Assembly (NCBI RefSeq): GCF_051172195.1
Contig: NZ_JBPJAQ010000005.1
Coordinates: forward strand, 62,001 to 126,000
DNA: 64,000 bases
DNA from: Paludibaculum fermentans_A
GTDB taxonomy: Bacteria > Acidobacteriota > Terriglobia > Bryobacterales > Bryobacteraceae
Reading direction: 5' to 3'
This document shows, piece by piece, positions 8,126 to 16,342 of the stretch; positions within the stretch are counted from its first letter, which is position 1; every line of letters starts with the position of its first letter. Under the pieces are notes generated by a model. That model was not told the origin of the DNA. It was given only the letters and a program-made list of their open reading frames with translations, and searched no databases. Position numbers and translations under genes: made by a program.

Positions 8126-10501
8126 ATGACCGATTCGCGCTGGCAACGCGTCGAGCAACTGTTTCACGAAGCCAGGGCTTTGCCCAAGGACGAGCGGGCC
8201 CAATTCCTCAGCCAGGTTTGCGCCGGCGATGATGTCATGTTGAACGCCGTGCTCCGGATGGTCGACGCCACTTCCGCGGCCGACGCCCTGTTCGAGAATC
8301 CAGCCGCGCTGGCGGCACTCATCGACCCGCCGCAGCAAACCGTCGCCGACCCCGTGCTGGGCACCATGCTGGGCGTCTGGCGCATCGATCACGCCCTGGC
8401 AGCGGGAGGCATGGGCGACGTTTACCTGGCGCATCGGGCTGACGACCAGTTTCAAAAGAAGGCCGCCGCGAAGCTGCTGCGGCGTGGATTCCACTCCGAA
8501 CACTTGCGGCGCCGCTTTCTCGCCGAGCGCCAGATTCTGGCGGGCCTGGAACACCCCAACATCGCGCGCCTGCTCGACGGTGGGTTGTCGGCCGACGGGA
8601 TGCCCTTCCTCATCATGGAGTTTGTTGAGGGACAGCCGCTGGACGCCTACTGCAACAGCCGTAATCTTGGAATTCGAGCGCGGCTGGAGATCTTCCGCCA
8701 TGTGCAGGCGGCCGTCAGCTATGCCCACCACAATATGGTGATCCACCGGGACCTGAAGCCATCGAATGTGATGGTGGCGACCAGCGGCGAGGTGAAACTG
8801 CTCGACTTCGGCATCGCCAAACTACTGGACGAGCCGGACGACGGGGAAATGACCTCCACAACTTCGGTCATGATGACACCGCGCTACGCCAGTCCGGAGC
8901 AGGCCATGGGCAAGCTGGTCAACGCCCAGTCCGACGTCTACTCTCTGGGCGTAATGCTCTTCGAGTTGCTCTGCGGCCGCAGCCCCTACACCACAACTCA
9001 ACGCACAGTGGCTGAGTGGTTTATTGCGATCCAGAACGAAGAGTGCCCACCGCCGAGCCATGCGGTCCAATCCCCCGCCCTGCGCAAGGAACTCAGCGGT
9101 GACCTGGACCTGATCGTCGCGAAGGCGCTGCGCAAAGACCCGCAGGAGCGCTATGCGAGCGTCGAGCAGTTCGACGCCGACCTGCAGGCCTACCTAGAAG
9201 GGCGGCCCATCATGGCCCGGCCCCAAACCACGGCGTATCGCATTGGGAAGTTCGTCCGCCGCCACAGGGTGGGTGTCATGACGACCACAGCCGCAATCCT
9301 CCTGCTCATCACCGGCCTCGTCACCACACTTTGGGAAGCGCACATCGCCAATACGGAACGGCTCAGGGCCGAAAAGCGATTCGTCCAGGTGCGCGATCTT
9401 GCTCGCCTGAGTCTCTTCGATCTCTTCGACATCGTCAAGGACATGCCGGGCTCCACAACAGCCCAGCAACTACTCATCACCAAATCGCTGGCGCACTATG
9501 AGAATCTGGCGAAGGAAGCGACGGGCGATCCCGAGATGCTGGGAGAACTGGCAGAGGCCTATTCTCGCCTGGGGAACCTATACGGCAACCCGTATTCCAC
9601 CAACATCGGCGAGACCAGGAAGGCGCTCGAGACTTACCGGCGCGGCCTGGAGTTGCTGAAAGGAATCCCTGAAGGGACCGGCCCGATCCCGCTGGAGAAG
9701 TCCCGCGCCCTGCTCTATTCCAGCCTTGGTGAAGTGACCGCCTATTCAGGAGAAACACCCAAAGGGGTGGAGTACATGCGGCACTGCATCCGGTTGCTGG
9801 AAGCCCTGGATGCCCGCGTGCCAAATTCGGCGGAGATCCTGGTCGAACTTTCCGGCGCGCGCGGCACGCTGGGCGATCATCTGGCCGGCATCGGCACCGG
9901 CATCGTGCTGGACAAAGAGGGCTCCATCGCGGCGTTCAAGAGCCAGTTGGCAACCGTCGAGGCGCTCTCCAAACGAACAGACATCGCTCCTGAGGTGCTC
10001 ACCCGTGCGAGGCGCGGCGTCAGTATCGCCTGCATGAAACTGGGGCAATGTATGCAGGACTATGGCCGAAATGAGGAAGCCTTGCCCTGGTATCGCCGTT
10101 CCATCGAGGCCTTGGATCGCATGGATGCCGTGGAGAATTCCTCATTAGCCAATATGCGGATCCGCACCACACTGGTGCGAGGACAGGCCGCAACGCTGCT
10201 GAACCTGGGGCGCCCTAAAGAAGCCGTCGCTGTGCTGAATCCGGCCATCGAGACCCTGAGGAGCCTCTACCAGCGCGATCCGCAAAATCGGCAGTTCGGC
10301 TACGGTCTCGTCACCTTCCTGAAATCGCGCGGCGACATCTACCAGCAGGCTGGCGACACCACCGCGGCGCTGGACGATTACCGGGAAGCGGAACGCCGGG
10401 CCACGCTGCAGGTGCAGGAGGACCCGGCGAATGCGGTGATCAAGGGACGCCTCGATGACCTGCGCAAGCTGATCGCCGAGGCAGCAGCGGTCAGGAAGTA
10501 G
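8126..10501 (+). CDS. Membrane Ser/Thr protein kinase with C-terminal TPR-like region
   Basis: 791 residues from the ATG at 8126. Residues 1-85 are a helical N-terminus seen in acidobacterial kinases (RWQRVEQLFHEAR). The kinase domain follows: glycine loop AAGGMGDVYLAHR, lysine in KKAAAKLL, catalytic loop HRDLKPSN at 207-214, DFGIAK from 227 and an APE-like SPEQAMG. All catalytic residues are present, so it should be active. A single membrane helix lies at about 381-402. The remaining ~390 residues are helical repeats of TPR character (for example AYSRLGNLYGNPYS), outside the membrane if the kinase is cytoplasmic. It is co-transcribed with the ECF sigma gene and likely senses an envelope or extracytoplasmic ligand. 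The substrate is unknown. Confidence 0.9.
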   Translation: MTDSRWQRVEQLFHEARALPKDERAQFLSQVCAGDDVMLNAVLRMVDATSAADALFENPAALAALIDPPQQTVADPVLGTMLGVWRIDHALAAGGMGDVYLAHRADDQFQKKAAAKLLRRGFHSEHLRRRFLAERQILAGLEHPNIARLLDGGLSADGMPFLIMEFVEGQPLDAYCNSRNLGIRARLEIFRHVQAAVSYAHHNMVIHRDLKPSNVMVATSGEVKLLDFGIAKLLDEPDDGEMTSTTSVMMTPRYASPEQAMGKLVNAQSDVYSLGVMLFELLCGRSPYTTTQRTVAEWFIAIQNEECPPPSHAVQSPALRKELSGDLDLIVAKALRKDPQERYASVEQFDADLQAYLEGRPIMARPQTTAYRIGKFVRRHRVGVMTTTAAILLLITGLVTTLWEAHIANTERLRAEKRFVQVRDLARLSLFDLFDIVKDMPGSTTAQQLLITKSLAHYENLAKEATGDPEMLGELAEAYSRLGNLYGNPYSTNIGETRKALETYRRGLELLKGIPEGTGPIPLEKSRALLYSSLGEVTAYSGETPKGVEYMRHCIRLLEALDARVPNSAEILVELSGARGTLGDHLAGIGTGIVLDKEGSIAAFKSQLATVEALSKRTDIAPEVLTRARRGVSIACMKLGQCMQDYGRNEEALPWYRRSIEALDRMDAVENSSLANMRIRTTLVRGQAATLLNLGRPKEAVAVLNPAIETLRSLYQRDPQNRQFGYGLVTFLKSRGDIYQQAGDTTAALDDYREAERRATLQVQEDPANAVIKGRLDDLRKLIAEAAAVRK

Positions 10502-10510
10502 CCTGCGGCG

Positions 10511-12376
10511 CTAAGGCAGTTCCCGAACAGCGATGTTGCGGAATTTCTGCTTGCCGCCTTCCTTCCAAATCTGGGTACCGCCGTGCACCTGGACCGCAAT
10601 CATGCCGTCCAGCGCGGCATCGGCCGAATGGTTCGCCACATCGGACCACTGCGTGACCAGCGTGCCGTTGATCCATACGGAGATTCGCGGGATTTCACCT
10701 TCGATCCGGGCCCGGATCACATTCCACTCCCCGCGCTTGTAGTACTTCTCCCAGTCCTGGATGCTGAGTGCGGTGACATCCTTCAGCCGCTCGCCGTAGA
10801 CTCCACCCAGCGTGCCGCCCTCCCGGTAGTCGAGCATCACCTGGTACGCCTCGCCGCGCTCGCTGGAGCGCAGGAACAACCCACCGTCGCAGCCCCAGTC
10901 CGGATTCAGCTCCAGGTAGACTTCGAAGTTCCTGTACTTCTTGTCCGTCAACAGGATGCCGCCCTTGCCGGCCGGCTTCTGCATGCCCACCAGGACGCCA
11001 TTCTCGACGTGCCAGTCGGGCGTTGTACCGTGGTGATTCGTGGTGCTGATGTGCCAGCCGGTTGTGTCTTTACCATTGAAGATCGGAGTGAAGCCGGCAG
11101 GAATGCGCGCCTCGTCGGCCGTGACTGGCATCAGTTCGTACTTGCGGCTTACCGGGACCGCGGCGGCCCGCTGCTTCGCGTCCAGCTCACTATCCAGGGC
11201 ATCCAGCGCGTCCATGACCGCCTTTGCACCGGCCAGGTGATCCGCCTCCAGCGGCACCTCAATTGTCCGCCAGCGAGTATTGTGGATACCGGTGCGCTTC
11301 AGCGTCAGGGCGTGTACGTCATTCGCCTGCTTCATCATCGGAGTAGGCCAGGCGGCCAGATTCAACCCCTCCCCCAATTGCTCCGCGGAGAAGACCGCCA
11401 CCTGCAGTCCATCGATTCGCAGCGCGTAATGACCGGCCTTCAAACCGCTAACTTTCAGCGTCTCTTTGTCCAGCTTCTCCAGGAAATCAGCTGACTTGAC
11501 CGCCAGGGCCGTCGCCGGGTCGTTGAGATCAACTGGCATCGGCAGCGAGGAATCCAACTGGCTCCAACTCAACCCGTTCGTCCCCACCAGTCCGCTGACC
11601 ACCGTGTTCTTCCCTGCCGTCAGTTTCGTCCCTTTGGCATCGATCTCCACTTCGCTGACAATTCCCGGAGCCCCCCAGGAATCCAGCAGCGCAGCTGCCA
11701 TGATCAGGTGGCCGGCAGCACCGGGATGCACCCGGTCAGGAATGATGCGCGCTGCCAATTCTGCATTGGTGGCCTGCGCCCGCTCCAGCATTCTGACAAC
11801 TGGTCCGTTCAGATCCGCCACATGCATGCTCTGCTTCGTGGCCATCTCCTGCAACAGGTCTCCGAACTTCACCAGCACGGGATTGTAGCCGCCTCCGGCC
11901 ATCGCGGGACGCGTGACTTCATCGTAAGGAGATGGACGGATGAGCGTGATTCGCGAACCTGGCGCCAGCGACTTCAGGTCCTGCACCATCGACTCGAAGC
12001 CTGTCTTGTACCAGTCGAAGACCATCTGGTCGTACGGCCTGTAGCGGCCGTCATTCATCCCAAGCATGATGGTGACTACTGTTGGCTTGTAGACCGCAAC
12101 ATCCCGTCGCAAACGCAGCCCAATGGGCCCTCCGCCTCCGCCCGTGACACGGTCGCCACCCCATCCGGAATGCACGAAACTGACGTCGAGTCCAGGGAAC
12201 CGCGTCCGGACAAACGTCTCGACAAATGTGGTGTACAACCGTTGGTCCGTGATGCTGTCGCCGTAGAAGACGACGCGGTCGCCGGATTTCAGATAGAACG
12301 CCGGCTGCGCCATGACGGCACAGGCCAGCATCGTCAGGACAACCAGCACCCGGCCGGGAGTTCGGATCGAAAGCAT
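10511..12376 (-). CDS. Secreted two-domain hydrolase: SGNH/GDSL lipase-esterase plus DUF1080
   Basis: 621 residues with a signal peptide (about 1-23, ending AVMA-QPA). Residues 28-220 form an SGNH hydrolase: block I GDSIT, an NDGR block and the C-terminal DRVHP with catalytic Asp and His. These enzymes often deacetylate or de-esterify polysaccharides. A middle linker (about 220-410) is followed by a DUF1080 / 3-keto-disaccharide hydrolase-type jelly roll (FTPIFNGKDTTGWH, GGLFLRSSERGEAYQVML, a WNVIRARIEG strand) ending in RNIAVREL. The fusion suggests combined ester removal and glycan binding or cleavage outside the cytoplasm. Its 3' end converges on the kinase gene (9 bp apart). It is followed upstream by galT, 14 bp away, so both are probably one transcript. 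Confidence 0.87.
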   Translation of the reverse strand: MLSIRTPGRVLVVLTMLACAVMAQPAFYLKSGDRVVFYGDSITDQRLYTTFVETFVRTRFPGLDVSFVHSGWGGDRVTGGGGGPIGLRLRRDVAVYKPTVVTIMLGMNDGRYRPYDQMVFDWYKTGFESMVQDLKSLAPGSRITLIRPSPYDEVTRPAMAGGGYNPVLVKFGDLLQEMATKQSMHVADLNGPVVRMLERAQATNAELAARIIPDRVHPGAAGHLIMAAALLDSWGAPGIVSEVEIDAKGTKLTAGKNTVVSGLVGTNGLSWSQLDSSLPMPVDLNDPATALAVKSADFLEKLDKETLKVSGLKAGHYALRIDGLQVAVFSAEQLGEGLNLAAWPTPMMKQANDVHALTLKRTGIHNTRWRTIEVPLEADHLAGAKAVMDALDALDSELDAKQRAAAVPVSRKYELMPVTADEARIPAGFTPIFNGKDTTGWHISTTNHHGTTPDWHVENGVLVGMQKPAGKGGILLTDKKYRNFEVYLELNPDWGCDGGLFLRSSERGEAYQVMLDYREGGTLGGVYGERLKDVTALSIQDWEKYYKRGEWNVIRARIEGEIPRISVWINGTLVTQWSDVANHSADAALDGMIAVQVHGGTQIWKEGGKQKFRNIAVRELP

Positions 12377-12390
12377 GAATTGGGCTCCTG

Positions 12391-13431
12391 TCAGATCTTC
12401 GACTTGAAATGAACATCGCTCACTTCGCGTAAGCGCAATGCAGCGGCTTCAGGCGTAATATCACGCTGGGGGAATGCCAGCAACTCGTACCCTACCAGGA
12501 ACTTGCGCACAGTGGCGGACCGCAGCAGGGGCGGATAATAGTGCGCGTGAAAATGCCAGGCGTCCCTGCTGCCGGCGGCAGGACGTTGATGGAATCCGCC
12601 CGAATAGGGGAAGGACACCTCGAACAGGTTGTCATAACGAGTCGTAAGTTGCTTAAGGATGTCCGCCAAGCCGCCGCGTTCGTCCCAAGTCAACTCGTCC
12701 AGGCCGGCGACAGCGCGCCGGCTCACAACCATGGTTTCGAAGGGCCACACGGCCCACCACGGAACCAGGGCAGCAAAGTGCTCGTTGACGCTGACCAGAC
12801 GTTCGCCGGCGGAGAGTTCGAATTCCAGATAGTCGGCCAGCAACGTCCGTCCGTTCTTCTGGAAATAGGCCTCCTGTGCGGCTGCTTCCTTGGCGATTTC
12901 GTTCGGAATGGCGGAGCTTGCCCAGATCTGGCAATGTGGGTGCGGGTTTGAACACCCCATCATCTCGCCGCGGTTTTCGAAGATCTGCACATAGCCGATG
13001 TCCGGATTCGCGTTCAGCTCCATGTACTGCTCAGTCCACGTATCGACAACCCCGCGAATCTCCTCGACGGACAGTTCGGCCATCGTCAGGTCGTGCCGCG
13101 GGGAGAAGCAAATCACCCGGCAAAGCCCGGATACGCCGTCGGCCTGCAGCAGCGGATGAGGAGCCACGTGACCGGAAGGTGTTCCGGGAATGAGGGCGGC
13201 AAAGTCGTTGTCAAACGCAAACGTCCCGGAATAGGCGGGGTTCCGGTGTCCCCCCGCGCGTTCATTGCCCGGGCATAGATAGCACTTTGGATCGTAGGCC
13301 TCCCTTGTCTCGCGCGGCACCTTTTCCATCTGCCCCTGCCAGGGGCGCTTGGTTCGGTGCGGAGAGACCAGAACCCATTCTCCGGTCAGCGGGTTCAGTC
13401 GGCGGTGGGGATGTTCCTTGAGATCAATCAT
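12391..13431 (-). CDS. galT: Galactose-1-phosphate uridylyltransferase
   Basis: 346 residues. GalT swaps UMP between UDP-glucose and galactose-1-phosphate in the Leloir pathway, through a uridylyl-His intermediate. The sequence shows the family N-terminus (RRLNPLTGEWVLVSPHR), the Cys pair of the metal site (C50, C53 in CYLCPG), NRGEMMGCSNPHPH with the HPH active site near 162-165, and the C-terminal FHAHYYPPLLR. Length and order are normal. It precedes the SGNH/DUF1080 hydrolase gene on the same strand, which suggests use of galactose released from glycans. No galK or galE is visible here. Regulation is not evident; the 76 bp upstream are shared with the divergent transporter. Confidence 0.95.
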   Translation of the reverse strand: MIDLKEHPHRRLNPLTGEWVLVSPHRTKRPWQGQMEKVPRETREAYDPKCYLCPGNERAGGHRNPAYSGTFAFDNDFAALIPGTPSGHVAPHPLLQADGVSGLCRVICFSPRHDLTMAELSVEEIRGVVDTWTEQYMELNANPDIGYVQIFENRGEMMGCSNPHPHCQIWASSAIPNEIAKEAAAQEAYFQKNGRTLLADYLEFELSAGERLVSVNEHFAALVPWWAVWPFETMVVSRRAVAGLDELTWDERGGLADILKQLTTRYDNLFEVSFPYSGGFHQRPAAGSRDAWHFHAHYYPPLLRSATVRKFLVGYELLAFPQRDITPEAAALRLREVSDVHFKSKI

Positions 13432-13507
13432 TCAGACACAGCTCTCCCGAATATCCTATCGCGATACGGCGGGCTGCTAGACTCTCCTATTCGGAGCTGC
13501 CCAATCA

Positions 13508-14368
13508 GTGAACACCATTGCCCTCAGCCGCCTCATGGTCCTGGGAGCCGCACTGCTCTTCTCCACCGGAGGCGCGGCGATCAAGTCGACGGCATTGGGC
13601 GGCTGGGAGACGGCGGGACTCCGCAGCATCGTGGCCGCTCTCGCGCTGCTGGCACTTGTGCCCGAGGCGCGGAAAGGCTGGACATGGCGGGTCTGGCCTG
13701 TAGGTCTCACATACGCGGCCACACTGGTCACCTACGTCCTCGCCATCAAACTGACCACCTCGGCCAATGCCATCTTCCTCCAGTCCACCGCGCCTGCCTA
13801 CCTGCTGCTCATCGGCCCGGTTTTCCTCAAGGAGAGAATTCACAGGCGCGACATTGTCTTTACTGGCGCGCTGATCGCAGGGATGACCCTGTTCTTCACC
13901 GGAGTCGAGAACCCCATGGCCTCGGCACCCAATCCAGCCCTGGGCAATATTTACGGAGCTCTGTCGGGCGCAGCGTACGCCTTCACCCTCGCCGGCCTCC
14001 GCTGGCTGGCTCACACTCCGGGGAATCAAGGCGGAGCACTCGCGACGGTTGTCGCCGGCAATGCCCTGGCTTTCGCGATTTCCATGCCGGTGGCCTGGCC
14101 GATTCATTCCATCTCGGGCTCGGACACGGCCGTGTTGCTCTACCTCGGCATCCTTCAGATCGGCCTGGCCTATGTGCTGCTCACCCGCGGCATGAAACAC
14201 GTGCCGGCGTTCGAGGCATCCACCTTGCTGCTGCTCGAGCCTGTGTGCAATCCCATCTTCACCTGGTTCTTCCATGGTGAACGGCCAGCTTCCCGAGCGC
14301 TGGCAGGCGGGGCCGTGATCCTGTTGAGCACGTTCGCAAAACTCTGGCACGAACGGCGCGATGCCTGA
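13508..14368 (+). CDS. EamA/DMT-superfamily inner-membrane transporter
   Basis: 286 residues, starting at a GTG with GGAG 11 bp upstream. About ten hydrophobic segments form two EamA repeats (about 8-135 and 148-280), the second ending in the family-typical LLEPVCNPIFTWFFHGE. Members export small metabolites such as amino acids; the substrate cannot be read from sequence. It diverges from galT and converges with the NtrC-type regulator gene, 4 bp away at the 3' end, with no terminator between. Confidence 0.87.
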   Translation: MNTIALSRLMVLGAALLFSTGGAAIKSTALGGWETAGLRSIVAALALLALVPEARKGWTWRVWPVGLTYAATLVTYVLAIKLTTSANAIFLQSTAPAYLLLIGPVFLKERIHRRDIVFTGALIAGMTLFFTGVENPMASAPNPALGNIYGALSGAAYAFTLAGLRWLAHTPGNQGGALATVVAGNALAFAISMPVAWPIHSISGSDTAVLLYLGILQIGLAYVLLTRGMKHVPAFEASTLLLLEPVCNPIFTWFFHGERPASRALAGGAVILLSTFAKLWHERRDA

Positions 14369-14372
14369 GCCG

Positions 14373-15746
14373 CTACTCCAGGCCCATCTGCGATAGCCGG
14401 TAGCGTAGGGCGTTCCGCGACAGGCCCAATAGCCGTGCCGCCTGGCTCTTGTTGCCCGCCGCCCTGCGCAGGGCTTCCCGGATCAATTGCTGCTCGTGCT
14501 CCTCCAGCGAAATGCCTTCCGGGAGGAAATCATTCACTACCGCGCCGCCGTTTCCGTTGCCGCCATTTCCGGGCACCGCTCGCCTCGGCGCATGATCCAG
14601 CCGTATGTCTTCCGGCTGCAGCAGAGTCCCGGTGGCGTAGAGGAGGCTGCGCTCAATCGCGTTCTCCAATTCACGCACGTTGCCCGGCCAGTGGTAGGCC
14701 ATCAGTTTCTGGCAAGCGGCCTCGGAAATGCCCTCCACCTGCGAGCCCAGTTCCCTGGCGAACTTCCGCAGGAAGTTCTCTGCCAGGACCGGAATGTCCT
14801 CCGCGCGCTCGCGGAGTGCCGGGATCGTCAGCGGAAATACATTCAGCCGGTAGTACAGATCCTCGCGGAAGTTTCCTTCCTCCAGTGCCCGGCGCAGATC
14901 CACATTGGTCGCCGCGATGACCCGCACGTCGATCTGACGGGTCTTGTTGCTGCCAAGGCGCTCAAATTCGCGCTCCTGCAGAATCCGCAGCAGCTTCACC
15001 TGAACCGCCGTCGGCACATCGCCGATCTCGTCCAGAAACACCGTTCCGCCCTCGGCCTGCTCAAACTTGCCTGGCTTGCTGGTGGCCGCTCCTGTGAATG
15101 CGCCCTTCTCATAGCCGAAAAGTTCGCTCTCCATCAGGTTCTCGGGGATGGCGGTGCAATTGATCTTCACAAACTGGTGGGCGCTGCGCGGGGAATGGTG
15201 ATGGATGGCGCGGGCAATGAGGTCCTTGCCTACTCCGCTCTCACCGCATAGCAACACGGTGGTACGCATAGGCCCCACACGCAACACAGAAGCTAAAATC
15301 TCCTGCATCTTCGGGCCGGACCCGATGATGTTCTCAAAGCGGTAGCGATGCCCCAGTTCCTCTTTGAGCCGCGTATTCTCTTCACGCAGGGATTGGACTT
15401 CCAGCGCCTTCCGCACCACCGCCATCAGGTGATCCATCGAGAACGGCTTCGGCAGGAAGTCCGCCGCACCCTTCTTCATGGCTTCGACGGCAATCTCCAC
15501 TGTGCCAAACGCAGTCATCACGACTACAGGTAGCCGCGCGTTCTGCCTCTGAATCGCCTCCAGCAGGGAAAGTCCGTCCATGGCAGGCAGGCGCAGATCG
15601 GTCAACACGAGGTTTGCCCGATCGCTCATGCGCAAGGCCGCCTCGGCTGAGCCCGCAGTCTCGACCTCATAACCAGCCGATTCAAGCTGCAGGCTCAGCA
15701 CGCGGCGTAGTTTTTCTTCGTCTTCAACAATTAGGATGCGCGCCAT
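14373..15746 (-). CDS. Sigma-54-dependent NtrC-family response regulator
   Basis: 457 residues from the ATG at 15746; an upstream ATG at 15764 would add six residues. The receiver domain spans 1-118, with acidic pocket ED at 8-9, phosphoacceptor D50 (LVLTD) and conserved K100 (LPKPF). The AAA+ domain has Walker A GESGVGKD at 168-175 and GAFTGA at 215-220, the loop that contacts sigma-54, followed by Walker B and an R-finger region. A Fis-type helix-turn-helix ends the protein (NKSQAARLLGLSRNALRYRL). It should activate sigma-54 promoters on phosphorylation, presumably by the histidine kinase at 16343-17626. The nearby flagellar genes have a candidate sigma-54 site, so a flagellar role is possible but unproved. 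Confidence 0.93.
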   Translation of the reverse strand: MARILIVEDEEKLRRVLSLQLESAGYEVETAGSAEAALRMSDRANLVLTDLRLPAMDGLSLLEAIQRQNARLPVVVMTAFGTVEIAVEAMKKGAADFLPKPFSMDHLMAVVRKALEVQSLREENTRLKEELGHRYRFENIIGSGPKMQEILASVLRVGPMRTTVLLCGESGVGKDLIARAIHHHSPRSAHQFVKINCTAIPENLMESELFGYEKGAFTGAATSKPGKFEQAEGGTVFLDEIGDVPTAVQVKLLRILQEREFERLGSNKTRQIDVRVIAATNVDLRRALEEGNFREDLYYRLNVFPLTIPALRERAEDIPVLAENFLRKFARELGSQVEGISEAACQKLMAYHWPGNVRELENAIERSLLYATGTLLQPEDIRLDHAPRRAVPGNGGNGNGGAVVNDFLPEGISLEEHEQQLIREALRRAAGNKSQAARLLGLSRNALRYRLSQMGLE

Positions 15747-15839
15747 CATGCCCGCCCTTATCATCTCTCAAGCGAATCGTCTCGACAATTGAGACGTCGC
15801 CGGGCGGGTGCGCGGTTCCGCAGGATCGCGGGGAAGGTG

Positions 15840-16184
15840 TTACCAGACTGGCGTCGGACGGCTGATTACTTCGGGTTCAGGAAACCAGCAGTAGCCCAGG
15901 CGAACAATGGTTTTGATGGCTGCGGCTTCGCGCCCCAGCTTCCGCCTCAGTCGCTGTACGTGCACGTCTACAGTTCGTGTCCGTGCCCCGTCCGAATATT
16001 TCCAGACCGTTCGAAGCAACGTCTCCCGGCTGATACACCGGCCCGGATTCTGCATCAGAGTGGTGAGCAGTTCGCGCTCCTTTCGGGTCAGCCGGGTGGA
16101 GGACACGGCCGTAGGTGCCGCAACGGCCACTGCCGTCGCGCCGATTGTCAGCCCATTCATAGTTGCAAGCGAACTCATGGTCAT
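15840..16184 (-). CDS. Stand-alone OmpR/PhoB-type winged-helix DNA-binding protein without receiver
   Basis: 114 residues with a strong GAGGAG 4 bp before the ATG at 16184. Residues 30-102 match the transcriptional-regulator C-terminal winged helix: LTRKERELLTTLM, the recognition helix in RTRTVDVHVQRLRRKL, and the wing IKTIVRLGYCW. Instead of a receiver domain there is only a 28-residue Ala/Thr/Val-rich N-terminus. It may bind DNA constitutively or respond by dimerisation. It sits between the histidine kinase and the NtrC-type regulator on the same strand, with 158 bp before and 93 bp after, so it may have its own promoter. No domain remnant was found upstream, so a truncated response regulator is unlikely but not excluded. 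Confidence 0.82.
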   Translation of the reverse strand: MTMSSLATMNGLTIGATAVAVAAPTAVSSTRLTRKERELLTTLMQNPGRCISRETLLRTVWKYSDGARTRTVDVHVQRLRRKLGREAAAIKTIVRLGYCWFPEPEVISRPTPVW

Positions 16185-16342
16185 TCGACTCCTCTAGTGA
16201 GGTTCCTAGGGCTCCCGTCCTTGGTCAGTGCCAAAGGCGTCATGGCCCTATGCTTTCAATAGACGGACCGCGTCGAAAATTGTTCGCAGAAAGTTTCGGG
16301 TCACTGAAGAAATATCTTCCTCGCCGGCCGAGTTTACATACA

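Noticed and set aside
16306..16319. GAAGA-AATA-TCTTC dyad between the histidine kinase and winged-helix genes
   Set aside because: Short and A/T-rich; could be chance, with no promoter elements at a convincing distance.
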